This document shows positions 7,528-16,087 of a stretch of DNA of 64,000 nt, piece after piece. The position numbers and the translations under genes are program-made. Origin of the DNA: Martelella sp. HB161492 (GTDB lineage: Bacteria > Pseudomonadota > Alphaproteobacteria > Rhizobiales > Rhizobiaceae); the NCBI RefSeq assembly GCF_013184775.1, contig NZ_JAATVV010000009.1:1-64000 (forward strand), read 5' to 3'. The notes under the pieces were generated by a model. The model ran no database searches. It had not been told where the DNA came from and saw only the letters and a list, made by a program, of their open reading frames with translations. Numbering within the stretch: the first letter of the stretch is position 1; the number at the start of each line of letters is the position of its first letter.

Positions 7528-8722
7528 GATTGATGGCGATAAATCCGGAATGGCCGCCGGTCAAACGGCTTCTTCGAAAATAACGGCCGATCTGGTGATT
7601 GTCGGCGGTGGCGTTATGGGGCTTTGGGCGGCGTATCACGCCGAGAAAGCGGGTATCGAAACGCTGCTTGTCGATGCCGGCATGCCGGGCCAGGGGGCCA
7701 GCAATGGGCTTGTCGGCGTGCTGATGGCCTATATGCCGGATCTCTGGGACGAGAAGAAGCGCTTCCAGTTCGACGCGCTTTTGCGGCTGGAAGGCGATCT
7801 GGCCAGGCTTTCCGCCGAAACCGGGGTCGAAACCAGCTATCGGCGCAGCGGCCGTATCATGCCGATCAATAGCGAGCGCCAGCGCAACACCGCGCTCGCC
7901 CGTCAGCAGGAGGCCCGTATCAACTGGAAAGCGGGCGATCGCCAGTTTCGCTTCGACGTGCTGGAGGATACACCGGTTGTTGGCTGGCCGGCTGCACGAA
8001 CGGACCGGTTCGGCTATATTTTCGATGATCTGGCGGCTCACGTCTTTCCGCGCGATGTGGTTGCAGCGCTTCTGGCGTTCCTGGCTGGTGCCCGACATGT
8101 GCGGATCATGCCGGGAATTCGGGTTTCAGCAATCGATGCGGCAGGTCACGCCATCCGGCTGAACGATGGCGGAACAATCGGTTTCGGGTCCGTGATCATT
8201 GCCGCTGGCACAGGGGCTTTCCCGTTGATGCAGCCGCATCTGGCGCCTGAGGGCCGGAGTCTCGGGCGTGGTGTGAAGGGGCAGGCGGCGTTGATGGCCG
8301 CTGATCTCGATCCGGCGCTGCCGATCCTTTACGACGAAGGACTTTATGTCGTTGCCCATTCCGGCGGGCGCGTTGCCATTGGCTCGACCAGCGAGGACCG
8401 CTTCGATGACCCGTCATCGACCGATATGCAGCTGGAGGCACTGATCGCGGCCGCCCGGCTGATCGTTCCGCAGCTCGCCGAGGCTCCGGTGGTGGAGCGC
8501 TGGGCCGGCCTTCGGCCGCGGGCAATCGCGCGTGATCCGGTCGTGGGTGCCTTACCCGGTCTTGATCACGTGATTGCGCTTGCCGGCGGCTTCAAAACCT
8601 CTTTCGGGCTTGCGCATGTGCTCGCCGAATATGCCGTGCTTGCCGCAACGGGTAATGTTTCGGTTGCGTTACCATTGAAATTCCATCCGCAAATCCATCA
8701 CAACTGGGCGATGAAAAAGTAA
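7526..8722 (+). CDS. FAD-dependent oxidoreductase, MnmC2-like (DAO family)
   Basis: This protein of up to 398 aa has the dinucleotide-binding motif VIVGGGVMGLWAAYHAEKAG near the N-terminus and a D-amino-acid-oxidase-type body with a C-terminal ALAGGFKTSFGLAH segment that resembles the FAD-closing loop. The stretch GASNGLVGVLMAYM recalls the GAS motif of MnmC. Given its divergent pairing with mnmD, it plausibly oxidises cmnm5(s2)U34 to nm5(s2)U34 in tRNA, but another amine substrate is possible. The ATG at 7526 overlaps the mnmD start and has no obvious ribosome binding site. An ATG at 7550 is an alternative. Confidence 0.8.
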   Translation: MIDGDKSGMAAGQTASSKITADLVIVGGGVMGLWAAYHAEKAGIETLLVDAGMPGQGASNGLVGVLMAYMPDLWDEKKRFQFDALLRLEGDLARLSAETGVETSYRRSGRIMPINSERQRNTALARQQEARINWKAGDRQFRFDVLEDTPVVGWPAARTDRFGYIFDDLAAHVFPRDVVAALLAFLAGARHVRIMPGIRVSAIDAAGHAIRLNDGGTIGFGSVIIAAGTGAFPLMQPHLAPEGRSLGRGVKGQAALMAADLDPALPILYDEGLYVVAHSGGRVAIGSTSEDRFDDPSSTDMQLEALIAAARLIVPQLAEAPVVERWAGLRPRAIARDPVVGALPGLDHVIALAGGFKTSFGLAHVLAEYAVLAATGNVSVALPLKFHPQIHHNWAMKK

Positions 8723-8817
8723 AGTTGAAGTATTTCTCCGGTTTCTGTCGTCTTGCTGTCACCCAAATCACCTATTTCGGGCGCGAGGGAAGGCACTCTA
8801 TTTGAAAGCTGACGACA

Positions 8818-9552
8818 ATGGCCGAGGCCCGGCGCTATGCGATTTGTTTTTCGCCCGCACCTGATGCTGCATTAACCGGCGTCGCAGCCAGCTGGCTCGG
8901 GCGCAATCCCTATTCCGGTGCGCTGATCGATCCACCGCTGCTCCCGGGCATCGGCATGCACGAAATCGCCTATCATACGGCGCTGCCGCGCCGCTACGGT
9001 TTTCATGCTGCGCTCAAGTCCTCCTTCATGATTGCGAGTGATGAAGACGAACAGCAGCTCTTGCGGGCACTGATGCATTTTGCCTTCATCTCCGATCCTT
9101 TCGTTCTGCCGCCGCTGACTGTTGCGGCCATCGGCGATCTCCTGGTGCTTGTCCCCGCTGCAGATTGTCCGCAGGTCAATGCACTGGCAGCAGACATCGT
9201 TGCCCGCTTCGATCACTTTCGTGCGCCTCTTTCCGAAGCCGATATCGAGCGGCGCGATCCTGATGGCCTGTCGCCGCAGCAATTTGCCAATCTGCACCGC
9301 TGGGGCGAGCCGAATGTGATGGAAGCCTTCCGATTTCACATGGCGCTGACGGGGCCGCTTTCAGCGCGCGATCTCGCCCGCTTTAAGACTGCAGCCAGCG
9401 GGTTTTTCGCGCCGGTTCTGACCGATCCGGTGACCGTCGACAATATTGCGCTCTTTGTCGAGGAAGAACCGGGCGCGCCCTTCCGGGTTCATTCGCTCCA
9501 TCCCATGGGGCCGGTTCGCACCCGGCGCAGCGGCCGGCGGCGTGTTGCCTAA
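8818..9552 (+). CDS. DUF1045 family protein, 2H-phosphoesterase-like
   Basis: This 244-aa protein matches the DUF1045 family, often labelled a phosphonate-metabolism protein. Two spaced His motifs, YGFHAALK (about residue 61) and FRFHMALTG (about 175), fit the HxT/S-type signatures of the 2H phosphoesterase superfamily, which opens cyclic phosphates. No phn genes are nearby. Instead it precedes puuE by about 115 bp, on the same strand as the ureide operon, so a role tied to purine breakdown is possible but unproven. The start lacks a strong Shine-Dalgarno sequence. Confidence 0.82.
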   Translation: MAEARRYAICFSPAPDAALTGVAASWLGRNPYSGALIDPPLLPGIGMHEIAYHTALPRRYGFHAALKSSFMIASDEDEQQLLRALMHFAFISDPFVLPPLTVAAIGDLLVLVPAADCPQVNALAADIVARFDHFRAPLSEADIERRDPDGLSPQQFANLHRWGEPNVMEAFRFHMALTGPLSARDLARFKTAASGFFAPVLTDPVTVDNIALFVEEEPGAPFRVHSLHPMGPVRTRRSGRRRVA

Positions 9553-9668
9553 TCGCGACTGGCCTGCGCCCTTTTTTGCTGCGATATGCAGGCTGATTGG
9601 TCCGCTGTGGCGCTTCCCCTTGGGCGGGAAAGGCACTAACCTCGCCCTACGTTAACATGGGTGAATCG

Positions 9669-10601
9669 ATGAGCGACTATCTTTCCAACTATCCCCGCGA
9701 TCTTGTCGGCTTCGGCAGGACCACGCCGGATCCCAAATGGCCGGGTGACGCACGTGTTGCCGTTCAATTCGTCATCAACTACGAAGAAGGCGGCGAAAGC
9801 ACCATCATGGATGGCGATCCGGCGTCGGAATCGCTTCTTTCGGAGATCGTCGGTGCCGCGCCCTGGCCCGGGCAGCGCAATCTGAACATCGAATCGCTCT
9901 ATGAATATGGTTCGCGCGCCGGCTTCTGGCGGCTGTGGCGGCTGTTCACCAGCCTGAAAGTGCCGGCAACCGTCTATGGCGTGACCATGGCCATGGCCCG
10001 CAATCCGGAAGCCGTCGCGGCAATGAAAGAGGCTGGCTGGGAGATCGCCAGCCACGGCTATCGCTGGCTGGAATACAAGGATTTCGACATCGAGGCCGAG
10101 CGCAGGCATATTCAGGAAGCGGTTCGTCTTCACACGGAAATCACGGGGGAGAGGCCGCTCGGCATCTATCAGGGCAAGCCGTCTGACAATACGCTGAAAC
10201 TGGTGATGGAAGAGGGCGGTTTTGTCTATTCCGCCGACAGCTATGCCGATGATCTGCCCTATTGGGTCAAAACGCCGGAGGGCAAGCCCTTCCTGATCGT
10301 GCCCTATACGCTCGACACCAATGATATGCGCTTTGCCACGCCGCAGGGTTTCAACTCTGGCGACCAGTTCTTCACCTATCTGAAGGATGCGTTCGACACG
10401 CTTTATGAGGAAGGCCGGGAAGGCCATGCCAAGATGCTGTCGATCGGGCTTCACTGCCGGCTCGTCGGGCGCCCGGCGCGTGTCGCTGCGTTGCGCCGTT
10501 TCATGGAATATGTGCTGTCTTTCGACAAGGTCTGGGTGCCGCGCCGCATTGATATCGCCCGCCACTGGCACGATAACCATTATCCGGAGATTGCGCCCTG
10601 A
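9669..10601 (+). CDS. puuE: Allantoinase PuuE
   Basis: This 310-aa protein belongs to the NodB-like polysaccharide-deacetylase fold and specifically to PuuE, the metal-independent allantoinase. It shows the family's YPRDLVGFGR start, VQFVINYEEGGE (about residues 33-44) and WEIASHGYRWLEY. It hydrolyses allantoin to allantoate in the cytoplasm. I prefer the ATG at 9669 with GGGTGA just upstream; ATG at 9657 is possible. Its stop overlaps the uraD start by one base (TGATG), showing tight operon coupling. Confidence 0.93.
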   Translation: MSDYLSNYPRDLVGFGRTTPDPKWPGDARVAVQFVINYEEGGESTIMDGDPASESLLSEIVGAAPWPGQRNLNIESLYEYGSRAGFWRLWRLFTSLKVPATVYGVTMAMARNPEAVAAMKEAGWEIASHGYRWLEYKDFDIEAERRHIQEAVRLHTEITGERPLGIYQGKPSDNTLKLVMEEGGFVYSADSYADDLPYWVKTPEGKPFLIVPYTLDTNDMRFATPQGFNSGDQFFTYLKDAFDTLYEEGREGHAKMLSIGLHCRLVGRPARVAALRRFMEYVLSFDKVWVPRRIDIARHWHDNHYPEIAP

Positions 10602-11098
10602 TGATTGCCCGTGACGTCTTCGTCAGCCGCTTCGGCGGCGTTTTCGAGCATTCTTCCTTCATTGCAGAACGCGCCTATGATCAGGGGCTTGTTGCAGAAC
10701 CGTTGACCGTCAAAAGCGTTCATCAGGCCTTGTGCACGGTGTTTCGTGCGGCCTCCGGCGCCGAACGGCTGGATGTGCTGCGCAAGCATCCCGATCTCGC
10801 CGGAAAGCTCGCCACGGCGGGCAATCTGACCATGGAAAGCCATCGTGAACAGTCCGGTGCCGGCCTTGACCGGCTGACCCCCGAAGAGCACGTAGAGTTT
10901 ACGAAACTCAATTCCGCCTATATAGAGAAATTCCAATTCCCTTTCATTATTGCAGTCACGGGGCTCAATAAGGACGATATTCTTGCTGCGTTCAAACAGC
11001 GGGTCGCAAATGACACCGAGGTTGAACTGGCGACTGCCTGCCTGCAGGTGGAGAAGATCGCCGGCATCCGGCTGCAGTTCCTGCTGCCGGAGTCGTAA
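10601..11098 (+). CDS. uraD: OHCU decarboxylase UraD
   Basis: This 165-aa, all-helical protein matches 2-oxo-4-hydroxy-4-carboxy-5-ureidoimidazoline decarboxylase. The catalytic His lies in LRKHPDLAGKLA (about residue 65), and the REQSGAGLDRL and KFQFPFIIAV segments are typical of the family. It converts OHCU to (S)-allantoin, the third step after urate oxidation. Its start overlaps the puuE stop, and its stop directly abuts the alc start, so it sits inside the ureide operon. Confidence 0.95.
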   Translation: MIARDVFVSRFGGVFEHSSFIAERAYDQGLVAEPLTVKSVHQALCTVFRAASGAERLDVLRKHPDLAGKLATAGNLTMESHREQSGAGLDRLTPEEHVEFTKLNSAYIEKFQFPFIIAVTGLNKDDILAAFKQRVANDTEVELATACLQVEKIAGIRLQFLLPES

Positions 11099-12130
11099 AT
11101 GTCCGATCAAGAAATGAGTGTGTCCCTGCCGGATTTCGCCGTTGGTGCGATCAATCTGGCATCGGCCAGACTTGGCGCGCGCGCGCTTTATGCAACTGAC
11201 CAGTTCTTCGCGCCGCTGTCGCGCATGCTGAAAGATGATGCGGCCGTTTTCCTGCCGGGTGAATATGATGAACACGGCAAGTGGATGGATGGCTGGGAAA
11301 GCCGCCGCAAGCGCGTACCCGGCCATGACTGGGCTGTGATCAAGCTGGCCATGCCCGGCCGGATCCGCGGCTTTGATGTCGATACCAGCCACTTCACCGG
11401 CAATTTCCCGCCGCAGTGTTCGATCGAAGGCTGCTATCTGGAAAAGGGCGACCCGGACGACAATTCCGACTGGCAGGAGGTGCTCGACCGCACGAACCTG
11501 AAGGGCAACAGCCACCATTATTTCGAGATGGATCAGGAGACGCGGCAGAAGGTCTTCACCCATCTGCGGCTGCATATCTATCCCGATGGCGGCATTGCGC
11601 GTCTGCGCGCCTATGGCTCTGCCTATTTCAACTGGGACAAGGTGGGTGACGGCGAAGAGGTCGATCTCGCCTATATCTTTGGCGGCACCCATGCGCTGCA
11701 CTGGTCCGATGCCCATTTCGGCCATCCCGACCGCATGTTTGCGCCTGGCCGCGGCATCAATATGGGCGATGGCTGGGAAACAGCCCGCCGTCGCGGTCCC
11801 GGCCATGACTGGGTGATCATGAAGCTTGGCCATCCGGGCATCATTCGCCGTGTCGTCGTCGACACCGCCCATTTCAAGGGGAATTTCCCCGATAGCTGTG
11901 CGCTGTTCGGTGCCTATCTGCCGGATCAGGCCGATGTTTTCACGGCCGAGGAGATCGCGGCTTCGGAAAACTGGCAGCCGATCCTGGAACAGACCAAGCT
12001 TTCAGCCGATCATATTCATGAGTTCGGATCGGATCAGGTCAGAAATATCGGCCCGGTCACCCATGTTCGGGTCGCCAATTACCCCGATGGCGGTATCAGC
12101 CGGCTTCGTCTTTACGGCGTGAAGGGATAA
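11099..12130 (+). CDS. alc: Allantoicase
   Basis: This 343-aa protein shows the two-fold internal repeat of allantoicases: KRVPGHDWAVIKLAMPG with DTSHFTGNFP in the first half, and RGPGHDWVIMKLGHPG with DTAHFKGNFP in the second. Each half forms a jelly-roll-type domain. It hydrolyses allantoate to ureidoglycolate and urea. Its ATG begins on the base after the uraD stop codon, and allA follows 3 bp after its own stop. Confidence 0.95.
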   Translation: MSDQEMSVSLPDFAVGAINLASARLGARALYATDQFFAPLSRMLKDDAAVFLPGEYDEHGKWMDGWESRRKRVPGHDWAVIKLAMPGRIRGFDVDTSHFTGNFPPQCSIEGCYLEKGDPDDNSDWQEVLDRTNLKGNSHHYFEMDQETRQKVFTHLRLHIYPDGGIARLRAYGSAYFNWDKVGDGEEVDLAYIFGGTHALHWSDAHFGHPDRMFAPGRGINMGDGWETARRRGPGHDWVIMKLGHPGIIRRVVVDTAHFKGNFPDSCALFGAYLPDQADVFTAEEIAASENWQPILEQTKLSADHIHEFGSDQVRNIGPVTHVRVANYPDGGISRLRLYGVKG

Positions 12131-12133
12131 GCC

Positions 12134-12634
12134 ATGAGCATTCCGGTCAGGGTCGAGCCGCTGACGCCAGAGGCATTTGCTCCGTTCGGATCGGTGATCT
12201 TCGCTGATCCGTCCACCATCCGGATGATCAATGGCGGCACGACGACCCGGTTTCATGGTCTGGCAAAAGCCGAGGCCAGGGGACTGGATGCGGAGGTGAT
12301 CATCAGCATCTTTCGCGGTGAGGCACGCAGTTTTCCCTATCATGTCGACCTGATGGAACGCCATCCCGACGGCAGTCAGAGCTTCTCGCCGCTGTCAGGC
12401 CGGCCCTTTCTGGTGATCGTCGCCGAGGATATGGGTGGAACGCCGGGCAAGCCGCGCGCCTTTCTGGCGCGGCCGGGCGAGGGGGTGAACTACCGCGCCA
12501 ATGTCTGGCATCATCCGCTGATGGCACTTTACGAAACCAGCGATTTTCTGGTTGTGGATCGTGCCGGGCCGGGTAACAATCTGGAAGAGTATTTCTATCC
12601 CGCTCTGTTCGTGATTGAGGAGGAGCCCAAGTGA
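12134..12634 (+). CDS. allA: Ureidoglycolate lyase
   Basis: This 166-aa cupin-type protein matches AllA, with the N-terminal [16 protein letters not shown], the central [20 protein letters not shown] and the metal-site region [16 protein letters not shown]. It splits ureidoglycolate into glyoxylate and urea, ending the ureide branch. Its stop codon overlaps the GTG start of uraH by four bases. Confidence 0.95.
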   Translation: MSIPVRVEPLTPEAFAPFGSVIFADPSTIRMINGGTTTRFHGLAKAEARGLDAEVIISIFRGEARSFPYHVDLMERHPDGSQSFSPLSGRPFLVIVAEDMGGTPGKPRAFLARPGEGVNYRANVWHHPLMALYETSDFLVVDRAGPGNNLEEYFYPALFVIEEEPK

Positions 12635-12987
12635 CCGGCCTGACGACACATGTTCTTGACACCGCGCTCGGCCAGCCGGCGGATGCGCTCAAGATCGATC
12701 TTTACCGCATCGGCAAGGATGGCCGCCAGTTCCTCAAGACCGTCTATACCAATGATGACGGCCGTATCGACGGCGGCCCGATCCTCAGCATTCACGAGAT
12801 CGAGACCGGACAGTATGAACTGGTCTTTCATGTCGGTGATTATCTGCGCCGTACCGGGGCCGCCATGTCGGAACCGGCCTTCCTGGAAGATATCCCGATC
12901 CGCTTTGCGATCGCCGACGTGACGGCGCATTATCATGTGCCGCTGCTCCTCTCGGCCCATGGCTACTCGACCTATCGCGGTAGCTGA
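12631..12987 (+). CDS. uraH: 5-Hydroxyisourate hydrolase
   Basis: This 118-aa transthyretin-related protein opens with [14 protein letters not shown] and ends with the invariant YRGS tetrapeptide, both hallmarks of HIU hydrolase. It converts 5-hydroxyisourate, the product of PuuD, to OHCU. It uses a GTG start at 12631 that overlaps the allA stop (GTGA), with GAGGAGGAG just upstream inside allA. There is no signal peptide, so it is cytoplasmic. Confidence 0.95.
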   Translation: MTGLTTHVLDTALGQPADALKIDLYRIGKDGRQFLKTVYTNDDGRIDGGPILSIHEIETGQYELVFHVGDYLRRTGAAMSEPAFLEDIPIRFAIADVTAHYHVPLLLSAHGYSTYRGS

Positions 12988-13030
12988 CCTCTGTTCTTTT
13001 AACCGCACTGACAAGACAAGGAGCGTGACC

Positions 13031-13771
13031 ATGCGGATAGCTGTCATCGCCGATATTCACGGCAATTGCGATGCCCTGGAGGCCGTTCTGGACGATATCG
13101 CCCGGCGCGACGCCGACCTCATCGTCAATCTCGGTGATTGCCTGTCTGGTCCGCTGCAGGCCGGCGCGACCGCTGAACGGCTGATGACGCTTGATCTGCC
13201 GACTGTGCGTGGCAATCATGACCGGGCGCTGATCGACCGTGCTTTCGAAGAGATGGGTGACTGGGAGGAGCCGGCCTTCCGCCAGCTTTCTCCCGAGCAG
13301 CTCGACTGGGTGCGGAGCCTGCCGGTGACGCGGGTGGTGGCAGACGAAGTCTTCATGTGCCATGCGACACCCGGCGATGACAATATCATGTGGACCGAGG
13401 CGCTGCATGAGAGCGGCTCCTTCACACTGCGACCGCGCGCTGAAATCGAGGCCTATGCACAAGGCACAGACTATCCGCTGATGCTGTGCGGTCATTCACA
13501 CATTGCCCGCTCCGTGATGCTCGCCGACGGCCGGCTGATCGTCAATCCCGGCAGCGTTGGCTGTCCCGGTTTCGACTACGACGTCCCCTTCTATCACAAG
13601 CTTGAAACGGCAACGCCGTTCGCCTGCTATGCGATCATCGAGAAACGGGTGTCGGGATGGATGCCGAGTTTTTACCAAGTGCGCTACGATACCACGCGCG
13701 TGGTGGCGCTGGCGACAGAGAGCGGGCTTCAGGACTGGCCATCGGCTCTGGCGACGGGGTTCGTGGCATAG
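13031..13771 (+). CDS. Metallophosphoesterase family protein
   Basis: This 246-aa calcineurin-like phosphoesterase shows all metal-site motifs in order: ADIHGN (about residue 9), NLGDCLSGP, VRGNHDRA and LCGHSHIA, followed by NPGSVGCPG. It resembles the YfcE/MJ0936 type, which cleaves phosphodiesters or phosphomonoesters; the substrate is unknown. The ATG at 13031 follows an AAGGAG box. It begins 43 bp after uraH on the same strand and may be the tail of the ureide operon, although its role there is unclear. Confidence 0.88.
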   Translation: MRIAVIADIHGNCDALEAVLDDIARRDADLIVNLGDCLSGPLQAGATAERLMTLDLPTVRGNHDRALIDRAFEEMGDWEEPAFRQLSPEQLDWVRSLPVTRVVADEVFMCHATPGDDNIMWTEALHESGSFTLRPRAEIEAYAQGTDYPLMLCGHSHIARSVMLADGRLIVNPGSVGCPGFDYDVPFYHKLETATPFACYAIIEKRVSGWMPSFYQVRYDTTRVVALATESGLQDWPSALATGFVA

Positions 13772-13887
13772 GCTGTTGGCTCCGCAGCCTGCGCCGGTTC
13801 GGCACTGTTATCGATTTTTCTGAATTTGTAACGCAGCTTTCCTGATCTAGCTTCCTTACGTGTTCTCAGAAAGAAGGGGGAGGCTGC
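13772..13887 (+). promoter_or_regulatory. Upstream region of orphan gene 1
   Basis: This 116-bp gap holds a direct repeat, AGCTTTCC (13835-13842) and AGCTTCC (13849-13855), with starts 14 bp apart, and a strong GGGGGAGG ribosome binding site before the ATG at 13888. The direct repeat could be an activator site. I could not match it to a known box. Confidence 0.3.
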
Positions 13888-14652
13888 ATGCCTGTTGATC
13901 CAGCCCGGATATCCGTCGATGGTTCCCGCGCGGTGCCGGCGCAGAGTGAATCTGCGCCGCATTCGCAAACACGCAAGCGCGGTAAATCTTCAGCGTCCGT
14001 GAGGAAAACCGTCAGAGTGGACACGCCCGCGCCTTACCCTAACCCCTCGGCCTTGCATGCGGATCGCGATGACCGGCGGCAGGTGTTTGCAGGCCAGCGC
14101 GATCCAGGGCGCGCAGAATCTCAGGCGCAAAGCCTGCGCGAGACTGATGTCGAACGCGACTTGCACGACCATATCGATAGGACGTTCTGGCGCACGGGCA
14201 AAAAGGTCTTTATTCGCGAATGCCAGAAAACTGGCAGCGGGCACGTTCTGACCGTAATGCAGAATTTGGATGAGCAGGGGATCATGGCTGAATGCAAGCG
14301 GCAACTGAATTGGCTCAAATGGATACGGGGTGCGCGGGAAAGGCAGGCCCGGGCCGGCAGCAGCAATCCCGGTCCGTCCGCGACGGTCGCGAGCCAAGGC
14401 GCTGCTGTGCCATTGCCGACTCCCGCGCAACCGGGACCATCCAGGGGAACCGATGCTCCGCCCACTTACGAGCAGGCGATGATGCAAATGTACGGGACCG
14501 TGCCCGACCAATTTGCCGGGCATATGCACGTCGGAATGCTCTATTCAGACGTCGGCCTTGCGCCTCAGCAGTACCACTCCGGAACAGGTCCGGCGGACAA
14601 TGTGCCTCCAGCGCCTGCAGCTGCAATTCAGCCATGGCCCACGGGAATGTAA
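13888..14652 (+). CDS. Orphan effector-like protein with PPxY motif
   Basis: I do not recognise this 254-aa protein. Residues 1-80 are disordered and rich in Ser, Arg, Pro and Gln. Residues about 83-150 form a compact basic helical block (DVERDLHDHIDRTFWRTGKK to WLKWIRGAR). Residues 150-254 are Pro/Gly/Ala-rich and contain APPTYEQAM at about 190-198, a eukaryotic-style PPxY motif bound by WW domains of NEDD4-type ubiquitin ligases. There is no signal peptide or membrane segment. A strong ribosome binding site supports expression. It interrupts the space between the two halves of the purine island. An effector delivered into a host cell is plausible, but no secretion system is visible here. 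Confidence 0.72.
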   Translation: MPVDPARISVDGSRAVPAQSESAPHSQTRKRGKSSASVRKTVRVDTPAPYPNPSALHADRDDRRQVFAGQRDPGRAESQAQSLRETDVERDLHDHIDRTFWRTGKKVFIRECQKTGSGHVLTVMQNLDEQGIMAECKRQLNWLKWIRGARERQARAGSSNPGPSATVASQGAAVPLPTPAQPGPSRGTDAPPTYEQAMMQMYGTVPDQFAGHMHVGMLYSDVGLAPQQYHSGTGPADNVPPAPAAAIQPWPTGM

Positions 14653-14658
14653 GACTTG

Positions 14659-14735
14659 TCCAAAGCGCGGTGCATCCATTCGGTTGCACCGCGCTTTGGA
14701 TCATCGGGCGCTTCATCTGAAGCGTCCGATGATCC
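14659..14735. repeat. Two long tandem hairpins
   Basis: A perfect 16-bp stem (14659-14674 with 14685-14700) is followed at once by an 18-bp stem with a single G-U-type mismatch (14698-14715 with 14718-14735). The two share the bases GGA at 14698-14700. They lie between the orphan gene 1 stop and the minus-strand hydroxyacid dehydrogenase stop. AGCCTTTTCC follows the second stem, so they may end transcription, but their length suggests palindromic repeat elements. Confidence 0.65.
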
Positions 14736-14813
14736 AGCCTTTTCCAATTCCGCTTCGTGTCATCGAAAGACCGGCAACCCGCTTTTCGCCCGATGTTCCA
14801 ATCGACTGATTTC

Positions 14814-15962
14814 TCAGAAATCCAGCTTCGCAATAATATCGCGGTCGATCGTTTCGATGTCACGCTTGCCGCACAGCGCCATGGTGATGTCGAGTTCCTT
14901 GCGAATGATGTCCAGAGCCTTGGTGACGCCGGGCTTGCCCATGGCACCGAGTCCATAAAGGAAAGGGCGGCCGATGAAGACACCTTGCGCGCCAAGCGCG
15001 CGGGCCTTCAGCACATCCTGGCCGGAGCGAATGCCGCCATCCATATGGATTTCAATCTCGCCGCCGACGGCATCGACAATTTCAGGCAGGACGGAGATCG
15101 AGGAACGCGCGCCATCGAGCTGGCGGCCACCATGATTGGAAACGATGATGGCATCGGCGCCGGTCTTTGCCGCCATTTTCGCGTCCTCGGCATCGAGAAT
15201 GCCCTTGAGGATCAGCTTGCCGCCCCAGCGTTCCTTGATCCAGTCGACATCGGCCCAGGAGAGCTTGGGGTCGAACTGTTCCGAGGTCCAGGCCGAGAGC
15301 GAGGAAAGATCTGAGACGCCCTTTGCGTGGCCGGCAATATTGCGGAAGGTCCGGCGTTTGGTCTGGAGCATTTCCAGCGCCCAGAAGGGCCGCGTGCCGA
15401 CCTGCCAGAGATGTTTCGGCGTGAATTTCGGCGGTGTCGAAAGACCGTTGAGAATATCCTTGTGACGCTGGCCGAGGATCTGCAGATCGAGCGTGAGCAC
15501 GAGCGCGGAACATTTGGCGGCCTTGGCCCGGTCGATCAGGCTGGCAATGAAATCGCGGTCCTTCATCACATAGAGCTGGAACCAGAAAGGCTTAGTCGTA
15601 TTTTCCGCCACATCCTCGATCGAGCAGACACTCATGGTCGAAAGGGTGAAGGGAATGCCGAATTCTTCCGCTGCCTGAGCCGCAAGGATTTCGCCATCGG
15701 CATGCTGCATGCCGCAAAGCCCGGTCGGTGCAATGGCAACCGGCATCGACACATTCTCGCCGATCATGGTCGAGGCCAGCGACCGATTGGTCATGTCCAC
15801 CAGAACGCGCTGGCGCAGCTTGATCTTTGAAAAATCGCTCTCATTGGCCCGGTAGGTGCTTTCCGTCCAGGCGCCGCTGTCGGCATAGTCGAAGAACATC
15901 TTCGGCACACGCCATTTTGCCCGGCGTTTCAGGTCTGCAATTGTCAGCGGCTCGGAAAACAT
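14814..15962 (-). CDS. FMN-dependent alpha-hydroxy acid dehydrogenase (LldD-like)
   Basis: This 382-aa TIM-barrel protein matches the FMN-dependent L-lactate dehydrogenase/glycolate oxidase family. Key features are ADSGAWTESTYRANESDF, PVAIAPTGLCGMQHADGE, WFQLYVMKDR and the catalytic SNHGGRQLDGA, followed by HMDGGIRSGQDVLKA for flavin binding. It probably oxidises L-lactate or a related 2-hydroxy acid. It starts at 15962 with GGAGGAGA before it; an upstream ATG at 16019 lacks that context. It lies downstream of guaD on the same strand, separated by a 125-bp gap with a hairpin, so it may be a separate transcript. Confidence 0.9.
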   Translation of the reverse strand: MFSEPLTIADLKRRAKWRVPKMFFDYADSGAWTESTYRANESDFSKIKLRQRVLVDMTNRSLASTMIGENVSMPVAIAPTGLCGMQHADGEILAAQAAEEFGIPFTLSTMSVCSIEDVAENTTKPFWFQLYVMKDRDFIASLIDRAKAAKCSALVLTLDLQILGQRHKDILNGLSTPPKFTPKHLWQVGTRPFWALEMLQTKRRTFRNIAGHAKGVSDLSSLSAWTSEQFDPKLSWADVDWIKERWGGKLILKGILDAEDAKMAAKTGADAIIVSNHGGRQLDGARSSISVLPEIVDAVGGEIEIHMDGGIRSGQDVLKARALGAQGVFIGRPFLYGLGAMGKPGVTKALDIIRKELDITMALCGKRDIETIDRDIIAKLDF

Positions 15963-16029
15963 GATGATCTCTCCTCCAAATATAAATAGCCTTATCACAT
16001 ATGGGTGAAAAGATGCCAAGTAGGATCAC

Positions 16030-16059
16030 ATCCCCGGCCATTCGCCTGTGGTCGGGGAT
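16030..16059. terminator. Hairpin between guaD and the hydroxyacid dehydrogenase gene
   Basis: ATCCCCGGCCA (16030-16040) pairs with TGGTCGGGGAT (16049-16059) except for one position. No clear U-run follows on the minus strand, so termination of the guaD transcript is only a guess. Confidence 0.35.
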
Positions 16060-16087
16060 TGATATTCGTCATGCGCCCTTCGGATAG

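Noticed and set aside
13835-13860. A tts-box (type III regulator TtsI site) upstream of orphan gene 1
   Set aside because: CAGCTT and AGCT are present, but the spacing is nine bases instead of six and the central TCGAAA is missing.
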